DNA from: Ruminococcaceae bacterium D5
GTDB taxonomy: Bacteria > Bacillota > Clostridia > Oscillospirales > Ruminococcaceae
Direction of reading: 5' to 3'
Length of the DNA: 58,719 nt
Assembly (NCBI GenBank): GCA_900113995.1
Contig: FORK01000020.1
Span: 1-58,719, forward strand
Below the pieces are notes generated by a model, which searched no databases, was not told the DNA's origin, and worked only from the letters and a program-made list of their open reading frames with translations. A program made the position numbers and the translations under genes. Numbering within the stretch: the stretch's first letter is position 1; each line of letters opens with the position of its first letter. This document shows, in pieces, positions 43,471 through 51,884 of the stretch.

Positions 43471-43475
43471 ATTGC

Positions 43476-43517
43476 CGCGGGAGGGGAGAAAGCAAATTTG
43501 CTTTCTCCCCTCCCGCG
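43476..43517. terminator. Perfect 42-bp palindrome, probable terminator of the AraC-type gene
   Basis: The arms of 21 bp are exact: CGCGGGAGGGGAGAAAGCAAA joins directly to its complement. It lies 11 bp past the stop of the minus-strand gene at 43529. The inner GAGAAAGCAAAT resembles the 49-bp repeat unit, so the palindrome may have grown from that repeat. Confidence 0.7.
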
Positions 43518-43528
43518 CGCTGTCTTAT

Positions 43529-45661
43529 TCAGCCCTTCGCCTTGCGGTATTGCAGCGGAGTTTGGCCGGTCAGGTTTTTAAAGACGACATAAAAATATTT
43601 GGTATTTTCAAAGCCCACTTTTGCCGCAACCGCCTCAACGTTCAGTGCTCCGTTCTCAAGCAGAGCGCAGGCGCGTTCGACGCGTGTATGGTTCAGGTAT
43701 TCGCTGATCGACATCTGGTAGCTCTCCCGAAACATACGGCTGAGATAGGCGTTGCTCAGGCCCATTTCGTCCGCAATTTTTGAAGCCGACAATCCGCTGT
43801 CTTCATAACCCACCTCAATCCGGTGGGCCACCTGCGCCGCAATGCTGTCGAGACGCTGCCGGCGTTTGCCGGCATTGAGCGCGGCAAGGCTGACGAAAAC
43901 CGCGTCATACCGCGCGTTGAGGGTGCCGATATCCTCGAGCTTCTCGAGATGTTCTGCCAGCGGAACCTCCTGCGCACGAAACGGCAATCCCGCCTCGGCA
44001 AGCATTTCCCGCAGAAGCTGCGCTGCCCGGTTGAACACAAACCGCTGGTCCTGATAGTGGCCGCCGCTGATCGAATCAAGAACCACCTTCCAGCAGGAGC
44101 GCGCCCGTTCAAGCTCTCCCGCCCTCAAAGCGGCCAGAAGCTGACTGAGATCCTTTTCTGAAAACCCGCTCTCGCTGCTGCGCTTCCCGAGCCGTTTTTC
44201 GGAAAGTATCCGCTGGCCGGGATACCAGAAGCGGAGCTGCTGCAGCTCCTTGAGCACCGAAAAACAGCCGGGCAGCTCCGATGGCGACGGACGCGGCATA
44301 CTGTAGTAACAGCGGCATCCGAACTGCGCGGCCAATCCGCCGCAGAGCGAAAGCGCCTCCATCTCAGCGATTCCCGGGAGCAGGGCTACCCCGTACCCGT
44401 TCTGATGGGTCACCAACGCCTCCGGAAATTCGGCCTGCAAAAAGCGCCTCAGCCCGTTCTGTGAAATGGATTCAGCCAGAAGCAACACCGCCGGGAAAGC
44501 GGGAAGCTGCTCCCCCGCGGTCTCCTTCCCTTCGAGCAGATTATCGAGCAGATGGGACTGCCGCAGCTCAAGCGAGCTTTCGACCAGCTCGGTCAGCCGC
44601 TGATCGGGCGGAAGTGCTTCAGGGGCCGCGGGGCCGATCCGGCGCAGGGCCAGCCTCATCCGCCGGAACGGAAAATAGATGAAGAACAGCATCAGCCCGC
44701 AGAGCAGAGCAAGCAGGGTCAGTCCAAAGGAGAATCCCGCCACAAACCGGTTCCGCAGGCCGGGCAGACCCGCGAGGCAGCGGTCAAGCGGCAGAATCCG
44801 CAGGCAATACCATCCGGTCGAGCTCATTCTGGAATAGAGGCAGACGGTCTGCACCCCGCCGATCTTTCGCAGCAGATAGCTGTCCTGCTCCTCCTGCGAC
44901 CGGCCGGCGACGATATCGTTCCAGAACAGGGCTGCCTTTGAGGGAAGGGTCTCCTCCCGCGCTGCAATCAGTCCCCCTCTTTCATCGAGCAGGATATAGC
45001 TTCCCTCCTGATCAAAGCCGAGCAGCTGCCCCTCGTACCACTCGCTGCGCAGATTAATCATCAGCGCATTGCCGCGCGGAATCCCCTTGCGGCTCGTTTC
45101 AAAAAAGAGGAAGGAGTAAAACTCCCGCTTGCGCCCGGAAAGCGGTTCATCGACAGTACGGCGGATCGGCCGCATCCTGGTTTCCACATTACGGTTGAGA
45201 AAAAGCTCAGCCGCGCTGCGGTCGGCGTATCCGTCGATCGGTGCGCTTAAAAAGTTGGTGTCGGTGGTATAAACCATGTGGGTATTCTGGTTGTAGACGC
45301 TGATGGAGTCAACGAACTCGCTGCTGCTGACATAGGTGTTGAGTTCCCGAAGGCCATACACCCTCTCGACATTCGAAAGGCCGTAGCCCTGCCGCAGCCG
45401 GGTCACCGCCGGGGTGTAAAACACCTGCAGGCCGTAGCTGCGCACCGTAGTCTGCACCAGACTGGAAAGCGTATCCGTCTGCACCGAAAACTCGCTGTTG
45501 AGCTGGGCAAGCGATTGCAGGGTGATCTCCTGAAACGCCCGGTAAACCACCCCCACCATGATCGAAAGCAGCACAAGAAAACCCGCGCAGCCGCACAGGC
45601 AGGGCATGCCGTATTGCTTGAGGCGGAAACGAAAGTGTGCCGAAGAAGTGAGGGATTCCAT
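43529..45661 (-). CDS. Membrane-bound AraC-family transcriptional regulator
   Basis: A 710-aa one-protein signalling system. A membrane helix lies at about 20-42 and a second near 300-325. Between them is an extracytoplasmic sensor domain of about 250 residues, resembling Cache-type modules. The C-terminal 100 residues are an AraC HTH pair: SASKIADEMGLSNAYLSRMF and VEAVAAKVGFENTKYFYVVF. ATG at 45661 has AGGAGGAAG upstream. It is divergent from a solute-binding lipoprotein gene, with both promoters in the 178-bp spacer. It probably senses an extracellular ligand, perhaps through that lipoprotein, and controls it. Confidence 0.88.
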   Translation of the reverse strand: MESLTSSAHFRFRLKQYGMPCLCGCAGFLVLLSIMVGVVYRAFQEITLQSLAQLNSEFSVQTDTLSSLVQTTVRSYGLQVFYTPAVTRLRQGYGLSNVERVYGLRELNTYVSSSEFVDSISVYNQNTHMVYTTDTNFLSAPIDGYADRSAAELFLNRNVETRMRPIRRTVDEPLSGRKREFYSFLFFETSRKGIPRGNALMINLRSEWYEGQLLGFDQEGSYILLDERGGLIAAREETLPSKAALFWNDIVAGRSQEEQDSYLLRKIGGVQTVCLYSRMSSTGWYCLRILPLDRCLAGLPGLRNRFVAGFSFGLTLLALLCGLMLFFIYFPFRRMRLALRRIGPAAPEALPPDQRLTELVESSLELRQSHLLDNLLEGKETAGEQLPAFPAVLLLAESISQNGLRRFLQAEFPEALVTHQNGYGVALLPGIAEMEALSLCGGLAAQFGCRCYYSMPRPSPSELPGCFSVLKELQQLRFWYPGQRILSEKRLGKRSSESGFSEKDLSQLLAALRAGELERARSCWKVVLDSISGGHYQDQRFVFNRAAQLLREMLAEAGLPFRAQEVPLAEHLEKLEDIGTLNARYDAVFVSLAALNAGKRRQRLDSIAAQVAHRIEVGYEDSGLSASKIADEMGLSNAYLSRMFRESYQMSISEYLNHTRVERACALLENGALNVEAVAAKVGFENTKYFYVVFKNLTGQTPLQYRKAKG

Positions 45662-45732
45662 CGTCTTCCTCCTGTTCAATGCCGGAATCCCCTTGAGAAT
45701 GAGGAATGCCGGAGCGGAAAAGTTTAAAAATA

Positions 45733-45761
45733 GTATATCAAAACAGTTCAATGGATTCAAT
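45733..45761 (-). promoter_or_regulatory. Promoter of the AraC-type regulator gene
   Basis: TTGAAT (45756-45761), a 17-nt spacer and TATACT (45733-45738) on the minus strand. It lies only 6 bp from the divergent promoter's -35, so one regulator site could control both. Confidence 0.7.
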
Positions 45762-45767
45762 ATCCCT

Positions 45768-45796
45768 TTACAATAGAGCAAAAACCACATAAAATA
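45768..45796 (+). promoter_or_regulatory. Promoter of the solute-binding lipoprotein gene
   Basis: TTTACA (45768-45773), a 17-nt spacer and TAAAAT (45791-45796). Confidence 0.7.
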
Positions 45797-45839
45797 AGAA
45801 AGAATCCCCCACCTTTTCAGGAAAGGAGGCCCTCTCCCG

Positions 45840-46859
45840 GTGATCAAACAAGTCCTGATCTTAGCACTCTGCGCCCTGCTGGCCGGCTGCGGTGCGGAAT
45901 CCTCCGCTGCCCCGCCGCCCGAAGCAGACAGTCCTGCGAGCTACACCGGGCGGGTGATGCTTTACTCCTCGATGCAGGAAAATCAGATTCTTGCTCTCAA
46001 GGAGGGCTTTGAAAACAAATATCCAAACGTCACCATGGACTACTATTTCGGAGGCACCGGCAAAGTTCTGACCAAAATCGCCACCGAAAACCAATCGGGC
46101 CATGTCTCAGCCGACGTAATTTGGGTGGGCGACCCTTCCGACTATCTCGATATGAAGAGCGCGGGCATCCTCTCCCCCTATATCTCGCCGCAGGGCATCC
46201 GGATTGACCCCGCCTATATCGATCCCGACTACTATTTCACCGGCGCACGGCTGATGAATGTCGGCATCGCCTACAATACCGATCTTATCACCGCCGCCGA
46301 AGCCCCAAAAAGCTGGAACGATCTGTTAAATCCCCGCTGGAATGGACAAGTAATCATGACCGACCCCGGCAGCTCCGGAACAGTGAAGTATTTTGTCGGC
46401 GCACTGATGGCCGATGACCGCTACGGAACCGACTACTTTGTCCGCCTTCATGCAAACGGATGTGAACTGGAAAGTGGAACCAACGCCACTCACCGCCAGG
46501 TCGCCGAGGGAAACTTTCCGGTCGGCATCTGCCTCGACTATGTGGCGGCCAGCTTCGCGGATGCCGGCGAGCCGCTCGTCTTCCTCTACCCGAAGGACCT
46601 TATCTCAATTTACAGCCCGGTGGGGCTGGTCGCCAACTGTCCCAACGAGCGAAACGGAAAGCTGCTCTACGACTTTATCCTCTCGCGGGAAGGACAGGAA
46701 ATTCTGGTAGAAAATAACCTGATGAGCATCCGCAAAGATATCGAGCAGCCCAACACCGACTTTGAGGCGATCGCCCAGCGCAGCCTGCCGACGGACGCCC
46801 ATTGGATTGCTGAACACGCAGGCCAGATTATGGCAGATTTTGACGGAATTTTTCAGTAG
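45840..46859 (+). CDS. Extracellular solute-binding lipoprotein (AfuA/FbpA-like, family 1)
   Basis: A 339-aa ABC-type substrate receptor. The signal peptide ends in the lipobox LLAGCG. VMLYSSMQENQILALKEGFENKYP and DVIWVGDPSDYLDMK are typical of ferric-ion or phosphonate-type family 1 binding proteins. The start is GTG at 45840, with AAAGGAGG upstream. No permease or ATPase follows: a terminator comes at 46871. It is therefore an orphan receptor, and its partners lie elsewhere or it serves the divergent membrane AraC regulator as a sensor. The substrate cannot be set from sequence. Confidence 0.9.
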   Translation: MIKQVLILALCALLAGCGAESSAAPPPEADSPASYTGRVMLYSSMQENQILALKEGFENKYPNVTMDYYFGGTGKVLTKIATENQSGHVSADVIWVGDPSDYLDMKSAGILSPYISPQGIRIDPAYIDPDYYFTGARLMNVGIAYNTDLITAAEAPKSWNDLLNPRWNGQVIMTDPGSSGTVKYFVGALMADDRYGTDYFVRLHANGCELESGTNATHRQVAEGNFPVGICLDYVAASFADAGEPLVFLYPKDLISIYSPVGLVANCPNERNGKLLYDFILSREGQEILVENNLMSIRKDIEQPNTDFEAIAQRSLPTDAHWIAEHAGQIMADFDGIFQ

Positions 46860-46870
46860 AAGTGCCGCGG

Positions 46871-46897
46871 GCCGGGGCAGAAATGCCCCGGCTTTTT
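46871..46897 (+). terminator. Terminator after the solute-binding protein gene
   Basis: GCCGGGGCA, a 4-nt loop and TGCCCCGGC are followed by TTTTT. Confidence 0.92.
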
Positions 46898-47038
46898 CCC
46901 GCCCCAGAGAAAAATGCACCGCCGGAAAAGGTGTTTGCAAAGGAGCAAACTCCTTCTCCGCCCCGAATCTTTTTGCATAGCAGCGCGGCGGCATGGGCAG
47001 ACTTCAGGGGAAATCCTGTTTCCGAAAGGAAGATGCCG

Positions 47039-47782
47039 ATGCTCCGCTGTATGATCCTGCTTTTCTCTTTTCTGCTCATCACCCTCTCGGCCGCACATTT
47101 GGGGCGTGACGAACAGCTTGTCCGGGTGCTGGGACTGCGCCCCGATCCCGCCGTCACAGTGCGCGAGGATGCCCGGAACGTCCCCGTTCTGCCGCAGCAG
47201 CAGGCCCCCTCCGGCAGCAGCGCCTCCCCTTTGTCCACAGCTGAAGTGCCGCCGGCGGAAAGCCGCCCGCCCCGCTTTGTCCTCGATGAGCCGCTTCCGG
47301 AATACAGCCTGCCGCCCGAGGCGGAGCAGGAGCCTTCCATCCCGCATCCGCTCGACCCCTCGGCCCATGCGCTGGTCAGCCCGGCCGAGCCGCAGGAGGA
47401 ATATGTCCCGCCGGTTCTCACCGAGGAACAGAAGCTCAAGGTCGCCGAACCATATGTCAAAGAGCTTTTCGCGCTGAAGGAAAACGCCCTGCGGGCGATC
47501 GGCGAGCTGGGCGATCAGGCGATCGGAGACTACCTCGCGGCCGATCCCTCCGCCCGGGCCGCCGCCCTGCCCGAGGTTGCCGCGCGCTATCTGCCGCAGG
47601 TTGAGACATTGATCGATCAGGCCGACCGGCAGGCTGCGGACATCCTGATGCGGATGACCGGCGCGCTCGCTGCCATCGGCGCGGATGACGGAATTGCGCA
47701 GGATGCACGCGCCGCTTACGAGCGCAGCAAGCAGGAGGAAATTGACCGGTACACCCTGATCTTTTCGGAGCTTCCGTCCTGA
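47039..47782 (+). CDS. Secreted or membrane-anchored protein, unknown function
   Basis: A 247-aa protein with an N-terminal hydrophobic helix (LLFSFLLITLSAAH) that is a signal or anchor. A Pro-, Glu- and Ser-rich linker follows to about residue 125. The helical C-terminal domain, EEQKLKVAEPYVKELFALKE to the end, is rich in Ala and charged residues. ATG at 47039 is preferred over 47033 on spacing from AAAGGA. The family is not recognised. The domain could be a wall-facing helical bundle. It follows a terminator and has no clear neighbour partner. Confidence 0.75.
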   Translation: MLRCMILLFSFLLITLSAAHLGRDEQLVRVLGLRPDPAVTVREDARNVPVLPQQQAPSGSSASPLSTAEVPPAESRPPRFVLDEPLPEYSLPPEAEQEPSIPHPLDPSAHALVSPAEPQEEYVPPVLTEEQKLKVAEPYVKELFALKENALRAIGELGDQAIGDYLAADPSARAAALPEVAARYLPQVETLIDQADRQAADILMRMTGALAAIGADDGIAQDARAAYERSKQEEIDRYTLIFSELPS

Positions 47783-47937
47783 GCTCCCCCGTCATCGAAA
47801 GGAAAACGCCTGCCGGAAATGTGCACAGGTCCGGCAAAAACAGACGGTGATAAAATATCCCCTGATGAGGGAAAACGCCCTGAGCCGAGCCCGTAAAAAC
47901 GAACAGCGGCAAAATGCCATGATGCGGCAAAACAGCC

Positions 47938-47982
47938 GAAACCGCCTCTGCTTGTGCTGACAGCACAAGCAGAGGCGGTTTC
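47938..47982. terminator. Perfect 21-bp stem-loop between convergent genes
   Basis: The arms 47938-47958 and 47962-47982 are exact complements with a GAC loop, starting GAAACCGCCTCTGC. The T-tract is weak on both sides. Upstream, 47783-47937 has several smaller hairpins (for example TGCCGG/CCGGCA) each followed by AAAA runs, with no gene visible. Confidence 0.65.
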
Positions 47983-48015
47983 ATTCTTCGGCGGATAAGT
48001 CTTTTTGATTTTCTC

Positions 48016-48768
48016 CTATTCTCCTATTGTTTTGAGAGAAAAGAGGGTCGCGCGATAGCGGTCGGCCAGCTCCTCGTCGTCAGCCGGCAGGTCCACATTG
48101 GCCGCGAAGGAATAATACTTCTCATTCATCTCGTCGTTGCAGAGGAAGAAGCGCATCGAACGCGTGTTGGTCGCCGGGTCGATGAACTCGATGAAAAAGC
48201 CGTCCCAGCCGAGCGCTTCGAAGGTCGCCTGCTCTGCAAAGACCAGATCATAGCCGAAATCCTCGACCACCGCTTTTTTCCGTCCCACAAACACGTCGGC
48301 TGCCGGGAAGTAATGGGCCTTCATCCGTTCAAGCTGTTCCGCCGGGTCGGAGGTGCCATAGTATTCGGCGAGATCGGGCGGTGCGGTTGTGATGGCAACC
48401 GTCCCATACTGCTTCTTCTCGCTGCCCGCAGCGTCGCTTCCATCGTAAAGGGTGTAGTTTGCGACAAAGTCCTGATCCCCGAGCCAGTCGGTGTTCATCG
48501 TTTTGAGGAAATCAAGCCCAATATGCTGGCCTGTCACCGCCGTCGCAGGCGGCTCATATTCCATCGTAAAATGTGCATCCGCAACCGGGGTAAAAACAAA
48601 TTTTCCATCCCGGATCAGGTGGGAGAACACCCCGCCGTTTGGCGCGGAGGACTGTGACGGGGCCGATTCGCTGCCGGAAGATGCCTCCGGAGCGGAGGAA
48701 GAATTAGAACCGCAGGCGGCCAGCAGCAGGGTGGCGGCCAGCAGCAGGGCAGAAATACGTATTTTCAT
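48016..48768 (-). CDS. Lipoprotein, unknown function
   Basis: A 250-aa protein with a clear lipoprotein signal: MKIRISALLLAATLLLAACG. A Ser/Ala/Glu-rich linker of about 25 residues follows. The mature domain is mixed alpha/beta and contains HFTMEYEPPATAV and GYDLVFAEQATFEALGW. I do not recognise the family. A small surface-exposed binding domain is likely. GGAGAG precedes the ATG. A promoter lies at 48809-48837. It is a single gene convergent with the one at 47039. Confidence 0.8.
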   Translation of the reverse strand: MKIRISALLLAATLLLAACGSNSSSAPEASSGSESAPSQSSAPNGGVFSHLIRDGKFVFTPVADAHFTMEYEPPATAVTGQHIGLDFLKTMNTDWLGDQDFVANYTLYDGSDAAGSEKKQYGTVAITTAPPDLAEYYGTSDPAEQLERMKAHYFPAADVFVGRKKAVVEDFGYDLVFAEQATFEALGWDGFFIEFIDPATNTRSMRFFLCNDEMNEKYYSFAANVDLPADDEELADRYRATLFSLKTIGE

Positions 48769-48808
48769 CTGTTTCTCTCCATTTCACAGAAAAAATCTGA
48801 CTTTCGTT

Positions 48809-48837
48809 ATTATACGACAGACATGCCGATTTGACCA
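48809..48837 (-). promoter_or_regulatory. Promoter of the lipoprotein gene
   Basis: TGGTCA (48832-48837), a 17-nt spacer and TATAAT (48809-48814) on the minus strand, about 40 bp before the ATG. Confidence 0.65.
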
Positions 48838-48941
48838 GCGCAGATTTCCCCAAACCATGAACTGGGGGTAAAATTTTCAGAGTTATTTCTTAAAAAGGCC
48901 GCTTTTCCGTTAAAAAGCGCTCAAAGCTGTGCCGCCCCATC

Positions 48942-48971
48942 TTGACGCGGCCGCGGCCCTATGGATATAAT
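48942..48971 (+). promoter_or_regulatory. Promoter of the ytvI-like gene
   Basis: TTGACG (48942-48947), an 18-nt spacer and TATAAT (48966-48971), 60 bp before the ATG. Confidence 0.75.
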
Positions 48972-49031
48972 GCACCATAAAGACTGTTTCAAACACATCT
49001 TGTCCGCCTGCGCAGAAAGGGAAATTTAAAC

Positions 49032-50105
49032 ATGGACCTTGAACACCGAAAACGTTTTCTCGTTAATTTTTTTTATCTTGCGGCGCTCTCTTTTCTGGCA
49101 TTTGCGGGAATCCGCTATGTTCTGCCGATGACCATGCCCTTTGTCGCCGCCTTTGTCATTTCGGCGGCGCTCCAGCGCCCAATCCGCTATGTATCCGGCC
49201 GCTTCGGCATCAGAAAAGGGTCCTGTGCCGTCCTCATGGTGCTGGCCTTCTACTCGACCATCGGGCTGCTCGTTGCGCTGCTCTGCGTCAAGCTCGTCGC
49301 ACTCGGCCAGCAGCTGGTCACCGGATTTCCCAGCCTTTATGCCAACCAGATCGAGCCTGCGCTTTTTGCCTTCTCCGCCTGGCTTGAGGGATTCTTTACC
49401 CGGATGGACCCCTCGGCGGCTCAGACGGTAAACGAGGTCTTCTCTCAGGCGATTCAGTCGCTGAGCAGTTCGGTTTCGACCGTCTCGATGAGAGCGATTG
49501 CCGCGGTTTCGGGCTGGGCCTCCTCGCTGCCGGGATTCTTTGTCAAGCTGCTCCTGATGATCATCTCGACCTTTTTTCTCGCCAAGGATCACGACGCGCT
49601 GGCCGGATTCGTCCTGCGCCAATTTCCGGAACGGGGCCGCGCCCTGCTGCTGCACATCCGGGAATATCTGGTCGGGACCCTTCTGATCTGCATCCGCTCC
49701 TACGCCCTGATTATGAGCATCACCTTTCTTGAGCTTTCGATCGGCCTGACCCTGATCGGGGTGGAGCATTCGATTCCCACCGCACTGTGCATCGCTCTCT
49801 TTGATATTCTGCCGGTTCTCGGCACCGGCGGCATCATGATTCCCTGGACGGTTATTTCACTGCTTCAGGGGCGGTACGCGCTGGGCGTCGGTCTGGCGGT
49901 GGTCTACCTCGCGGTTACGGTCATCCGCAATATTCTGGAACCGAAGATTGTCGGCGGGCAGCTCGGCCTGCACCCGGTCGTCACCCTCGCGGGAATGTTC
50001 ATCGGCGCACAGCTTTTCGGAATCATCGGCCTTTTTGGAGTGCCGATCACTCTCTCGCTGCTCTGCAACCTCAACCAGTCCGGGGATCTCCGCCTGTTCC
50101 GGTAA
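49032..50105 (+). CDS. ytvI: AI-2E family transporter, YtvI-like
   Basis: A 357-aa membrane protein with about eight helices. VLPMTMPFVAAFVISAALQRPIR at the N-terminus and the C-terminal NILEPKIVGGQLGLHPVVTL are conserved AI-2E/PerM family motifs. The general build is that of YtvI, a sporulation-associated member in Firmicutes. The transported substrate is unknown, and the YtvI label is by similarity only. The promoter looks sigma-A-like, so control by a sporulation sigma factor is not supported here. A terminator follows at 50198-50230. Confidence 0.85.
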   Translation: MDLEHRKRFLVNFFYLAALSFLAFAGIRYVLPMTMPFVAAFVISAALQRPIRYVSGRFGIRKGSCAVLMVLAFYSTIGLLVALLCVKLVALGQQLVTGFPSLYANQIEPALFAFSAWLEGFFTRMDPSAAQTVNEVFSQAIQSLSSSVSTVSMRAIAAVSGWASSLPGFFVKLLLMIISTFFLAKDHDALAGFVLRQFPERGRALLLHIREYLVGTLLICIRSYALIMSITFLELSIGLTLIGVEHSIPTALCIALFDILPVLGTGGIMIPWTVISLLQGRYALGVGLAVVYLAVTVIRNILEPKIVGGQLGLHPVVTLAGMFIGAQLFGIIGLFGVPITLSLLCNLNQSGDLRLFR

Positions 50106-50197
50106 AAGGCCGCATCCGGAACGCCCCCATGTGCCTGGCCCAAAAGGGCGGACCTCCCGCCGCCCTCCTCAGGGGTGAGCAGCCCGGCCCGCGTTGT

Positions 50198-50230
50198 CCC
50201 CGCTTCGACTGCTGAAGCGGGGATTTCTCT
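50198..50230 (+). terminator. Terminator after the ytvI-like gene
   Basis: CCCCGCTTC, a 7-nt loop and GAAGCGGGG are followed by ATTTCTCTTT. The stretch 50231-50402 shows no gene. Confidence 0.8.
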
Positions 50231-50402
50231 TTGGCTGTCCTCCGCCTTTCCGGCGGTTGACCGCTTCGCTGCGCTCCATCCGGGGGAGCCGGATTCACAG
50301 GCAAACCGCTTGCGGGGCCTATGTCCCGGGTTCTGCCCGCAGGAAATCCCTGCCGGACAGCGGGAAGGGCGTGCCGCGCATCATCGGGCAGACGGAGATA
50401 GG

Positions 50403-50430
50403 AAAAGGGCGGCCCGCAGGCCGCCCTTTT
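50403..50430. terminator. Bidirectional terminator, serves dnaJ
   Basis: AAAAGGGCGGCC and GGCCGCCCTTTT form a perfect 12-bp stem with a CGCA loop. It reads as a terminator in both directions. The central 20-mer is identical to 32621-32640. The 106 bp to the dnaJ stop hold nothing else. Confidence 0.85.
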
Positions 50431-50536
50431 GCGTAGAAAGAATACGGATGAGCTTATGGCTCTGCCGGCAATAGTCCACGAAGGAGCCTAGCCAATCCCC
50501 CGGCACCGCCGGCGGTTATGATTCAGGACGGTGCTT

Positions 50537-51694
50537 TTATGCGTCCTCGCCCTTCATGGATTCCTTGATCCGTTCAAAGAAGCCTTTGCGCTTCTCATAG
50601 TTCTTGGCACCGAGGGTTCCTTCAAAGTCGCGCAGCGCCTGCTTCTGCCTGGCGTTGAGCGATTTCGGCACCTCAACATTAACCCGGACGAACTGATCCC
50701 CCTTGCCGCGCCCGTTGATGTAAGGCACACCGCGCCCTTTGAGGCGGAACACGGTGCCCGACTGGGTGCCCTCGGGAACATTGTACTTCACCTTGCCCTC
50801 GAGCGTCGGGACGGTGATTTCGTCACCGAGCGCCGCCTGCGAGAAGGTCACCGGGATATCGCACCAAATGTCGTAGCCGTCCCGCTCGTAGGTCGGATCG
50901 GGCCGCACCGTCACGGTGATATTCGCGTCGCCCGCGGGACCGCCGTTCTGGCCGGCATCGCCCTGGCCGCGCAGGGTGAAGGTCTGGCCGTCGTTGATGC
51001 CCGCCGGCACCGTGACGGTCAGCTTCTTCTGCCTGCGCACCCGGCCCTGCCCGCCGCAGCTGGTGCACGGGCTGCCGATGATCTTTCCTTTGCCGCCGCA
51101 CCGCGGGCAGGTCTTCTGCACCTGCATGGTGCCCAGCATTGTCCGCTCGGTGGTGCGGATTGTGCCCGAACCGCCGCAGGTCGGACAGGTTTCAGGGCTG
51201 GACCCCGCCGCCGCACCGCTGCCATGGCAGCTTTCGCAGGTCTCGAGGTGGGGGATTACAACATCCTTTTTGCACCCGAGCGCAGCCTCTTCAAAGGCGA
51301 GGGTCATGTTCATGTTGATATCCCGGCCCCGAATCGGTCCGTTGGGGTTGCGGGCCCGGGTTGAGCCGCCGAAGCCGCCGAAGAAGCTGCCAAACAGGTC
51401 GCCCAGATCGATATCGTCGAAGCCGGATGCATAGCCTCCCGCGCCCGCGCCTGCCCCATAGCTGGGATCGACTCCCGCGAAGCCGAACTGGTCATAGCGC
51501 GCGCGCTTCTCCCGGTCGGAGAGGATTTCGTACGCTTCGCCAACTTCCTTGAACTTCGCCTCAGCCTCTTTATCGCCCGGGTTCATATCGGGATGGTATT
51601 TTTTCGCGAGTTTGCGGTAGGCTTTTTTGATTTCATCATCCGAGGCGGTTTTGGGTACGCCCAGCACCTCGTAGTAATCTCTCTTCTCGGCCAA
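50537..51694 (-). CDS. dnaJ: Chaperone protein DnaJ
   Basis: The Hsp40 co-chaperone that stimulates DnaK. The 385-aa type I protein has the J domain with HPD ([13 protein letters not shown]) and a Gly/Phe-rich part. Four zinc repeats follow, [24 protein letters not shown] and CTSCGGQG, then the substrate-binding domain. The start is TTG at 51694. GGGAG lies 10 nt upstream, but it is paired in a small hairpin with CTCCC (51705-51718). It has its own promoter at 51806-51834 in the 190-bp spacer after dnaK, so dnaJ can be expressed apart from the CIRCE-controlled operon. Confidence 0.97.
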   Translation of the reverse strand: MAEKRDYYEVLGVPKTASDDEIKKAYRKLAKKYHPDMNPGDKEAEAKFKEVGEAYEILSDREKRARYDQFGFAGVDPSYGAGAGAGGYASGFDDIDLGDLFGSFFGGFGGSTRARNPNGPIRGRDINMNMTLAFEEAALGCKKDVVIPHLETCESCHGSGAAAGSSPETCPTCGGSGTIRTTERTMLGTMQVQKTCPRCGGKGKIIGSPCTSCGGQGRVRRQKKLTVTVPAGINDGQTFTLRGQGDAGQNGGPAGDANITVTVRPDPTYERDGYDIWCDIPVTFSQAALGDEITVPTLEGKVKYNVPEGTQSGTVFRLKGRGVPYINGRGKGDQFVRVNVEVPKSLNARQKQALRDFEGTLGAKNYEKRKGFFERIKESMKGEDA

Positions 51695-51704
51695 ATCGCA
51701 TCAT

Positions 51705-51763
51705 CTCCCTTCTGGGAGCCGTCTGAAACGCTCCGTGTCCGGCCCTCTCGGCCGGGGACGGAG
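51705..51763 (-). promoter_or_regulatory. Structured dnaJ leader with hairpin covering the ribosome binding site
   Basis: On the minus strand CTCCC-AGAA-GGGAG (51718 to 51705) pairs the Shine-Dalgarno GGGAG. Just upstream, CTCCGT-CC-CCGGCC and GGCCGG-AC-ACGGAG (51763 to 51731) form a larger stable hairpin. Such layouts are used as RNA thermometers or translational switches. Whether this one melts on heating is inference. Confidence 0.45.
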
Positions 51764-51805
51764 ATCCAACAGGCTCCAAGGCCCGTGGCGGGCCTGCAAG
51801 TGTTC

Positions 51806-51834
51806 ATCATATCACAGGATTATACAGAGGGCAA
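51806..51834 (-). promoter_or_regulatory. Promoter in the dnaK-dnaJ spacer
   Basis: TTGCCC (51829-51834), a 17-nt spacer and TATGAT (51806-51811) on the minus strand, about 112 bp before the dnaJ start. Confidence 0.6.
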
Positions 51835-51884
51835 GGCCCCCGACCGCTTTGTCAGGAGCCTTTGCCACAAATTCGCAATCCTTG

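Noticed and set aside
46862-47038. N-terminal extension of the gene at 47039
   Set aside because: It would start inside the preceding terminator and bury the signal peptide. The AAAGGA site fits the later ATG.
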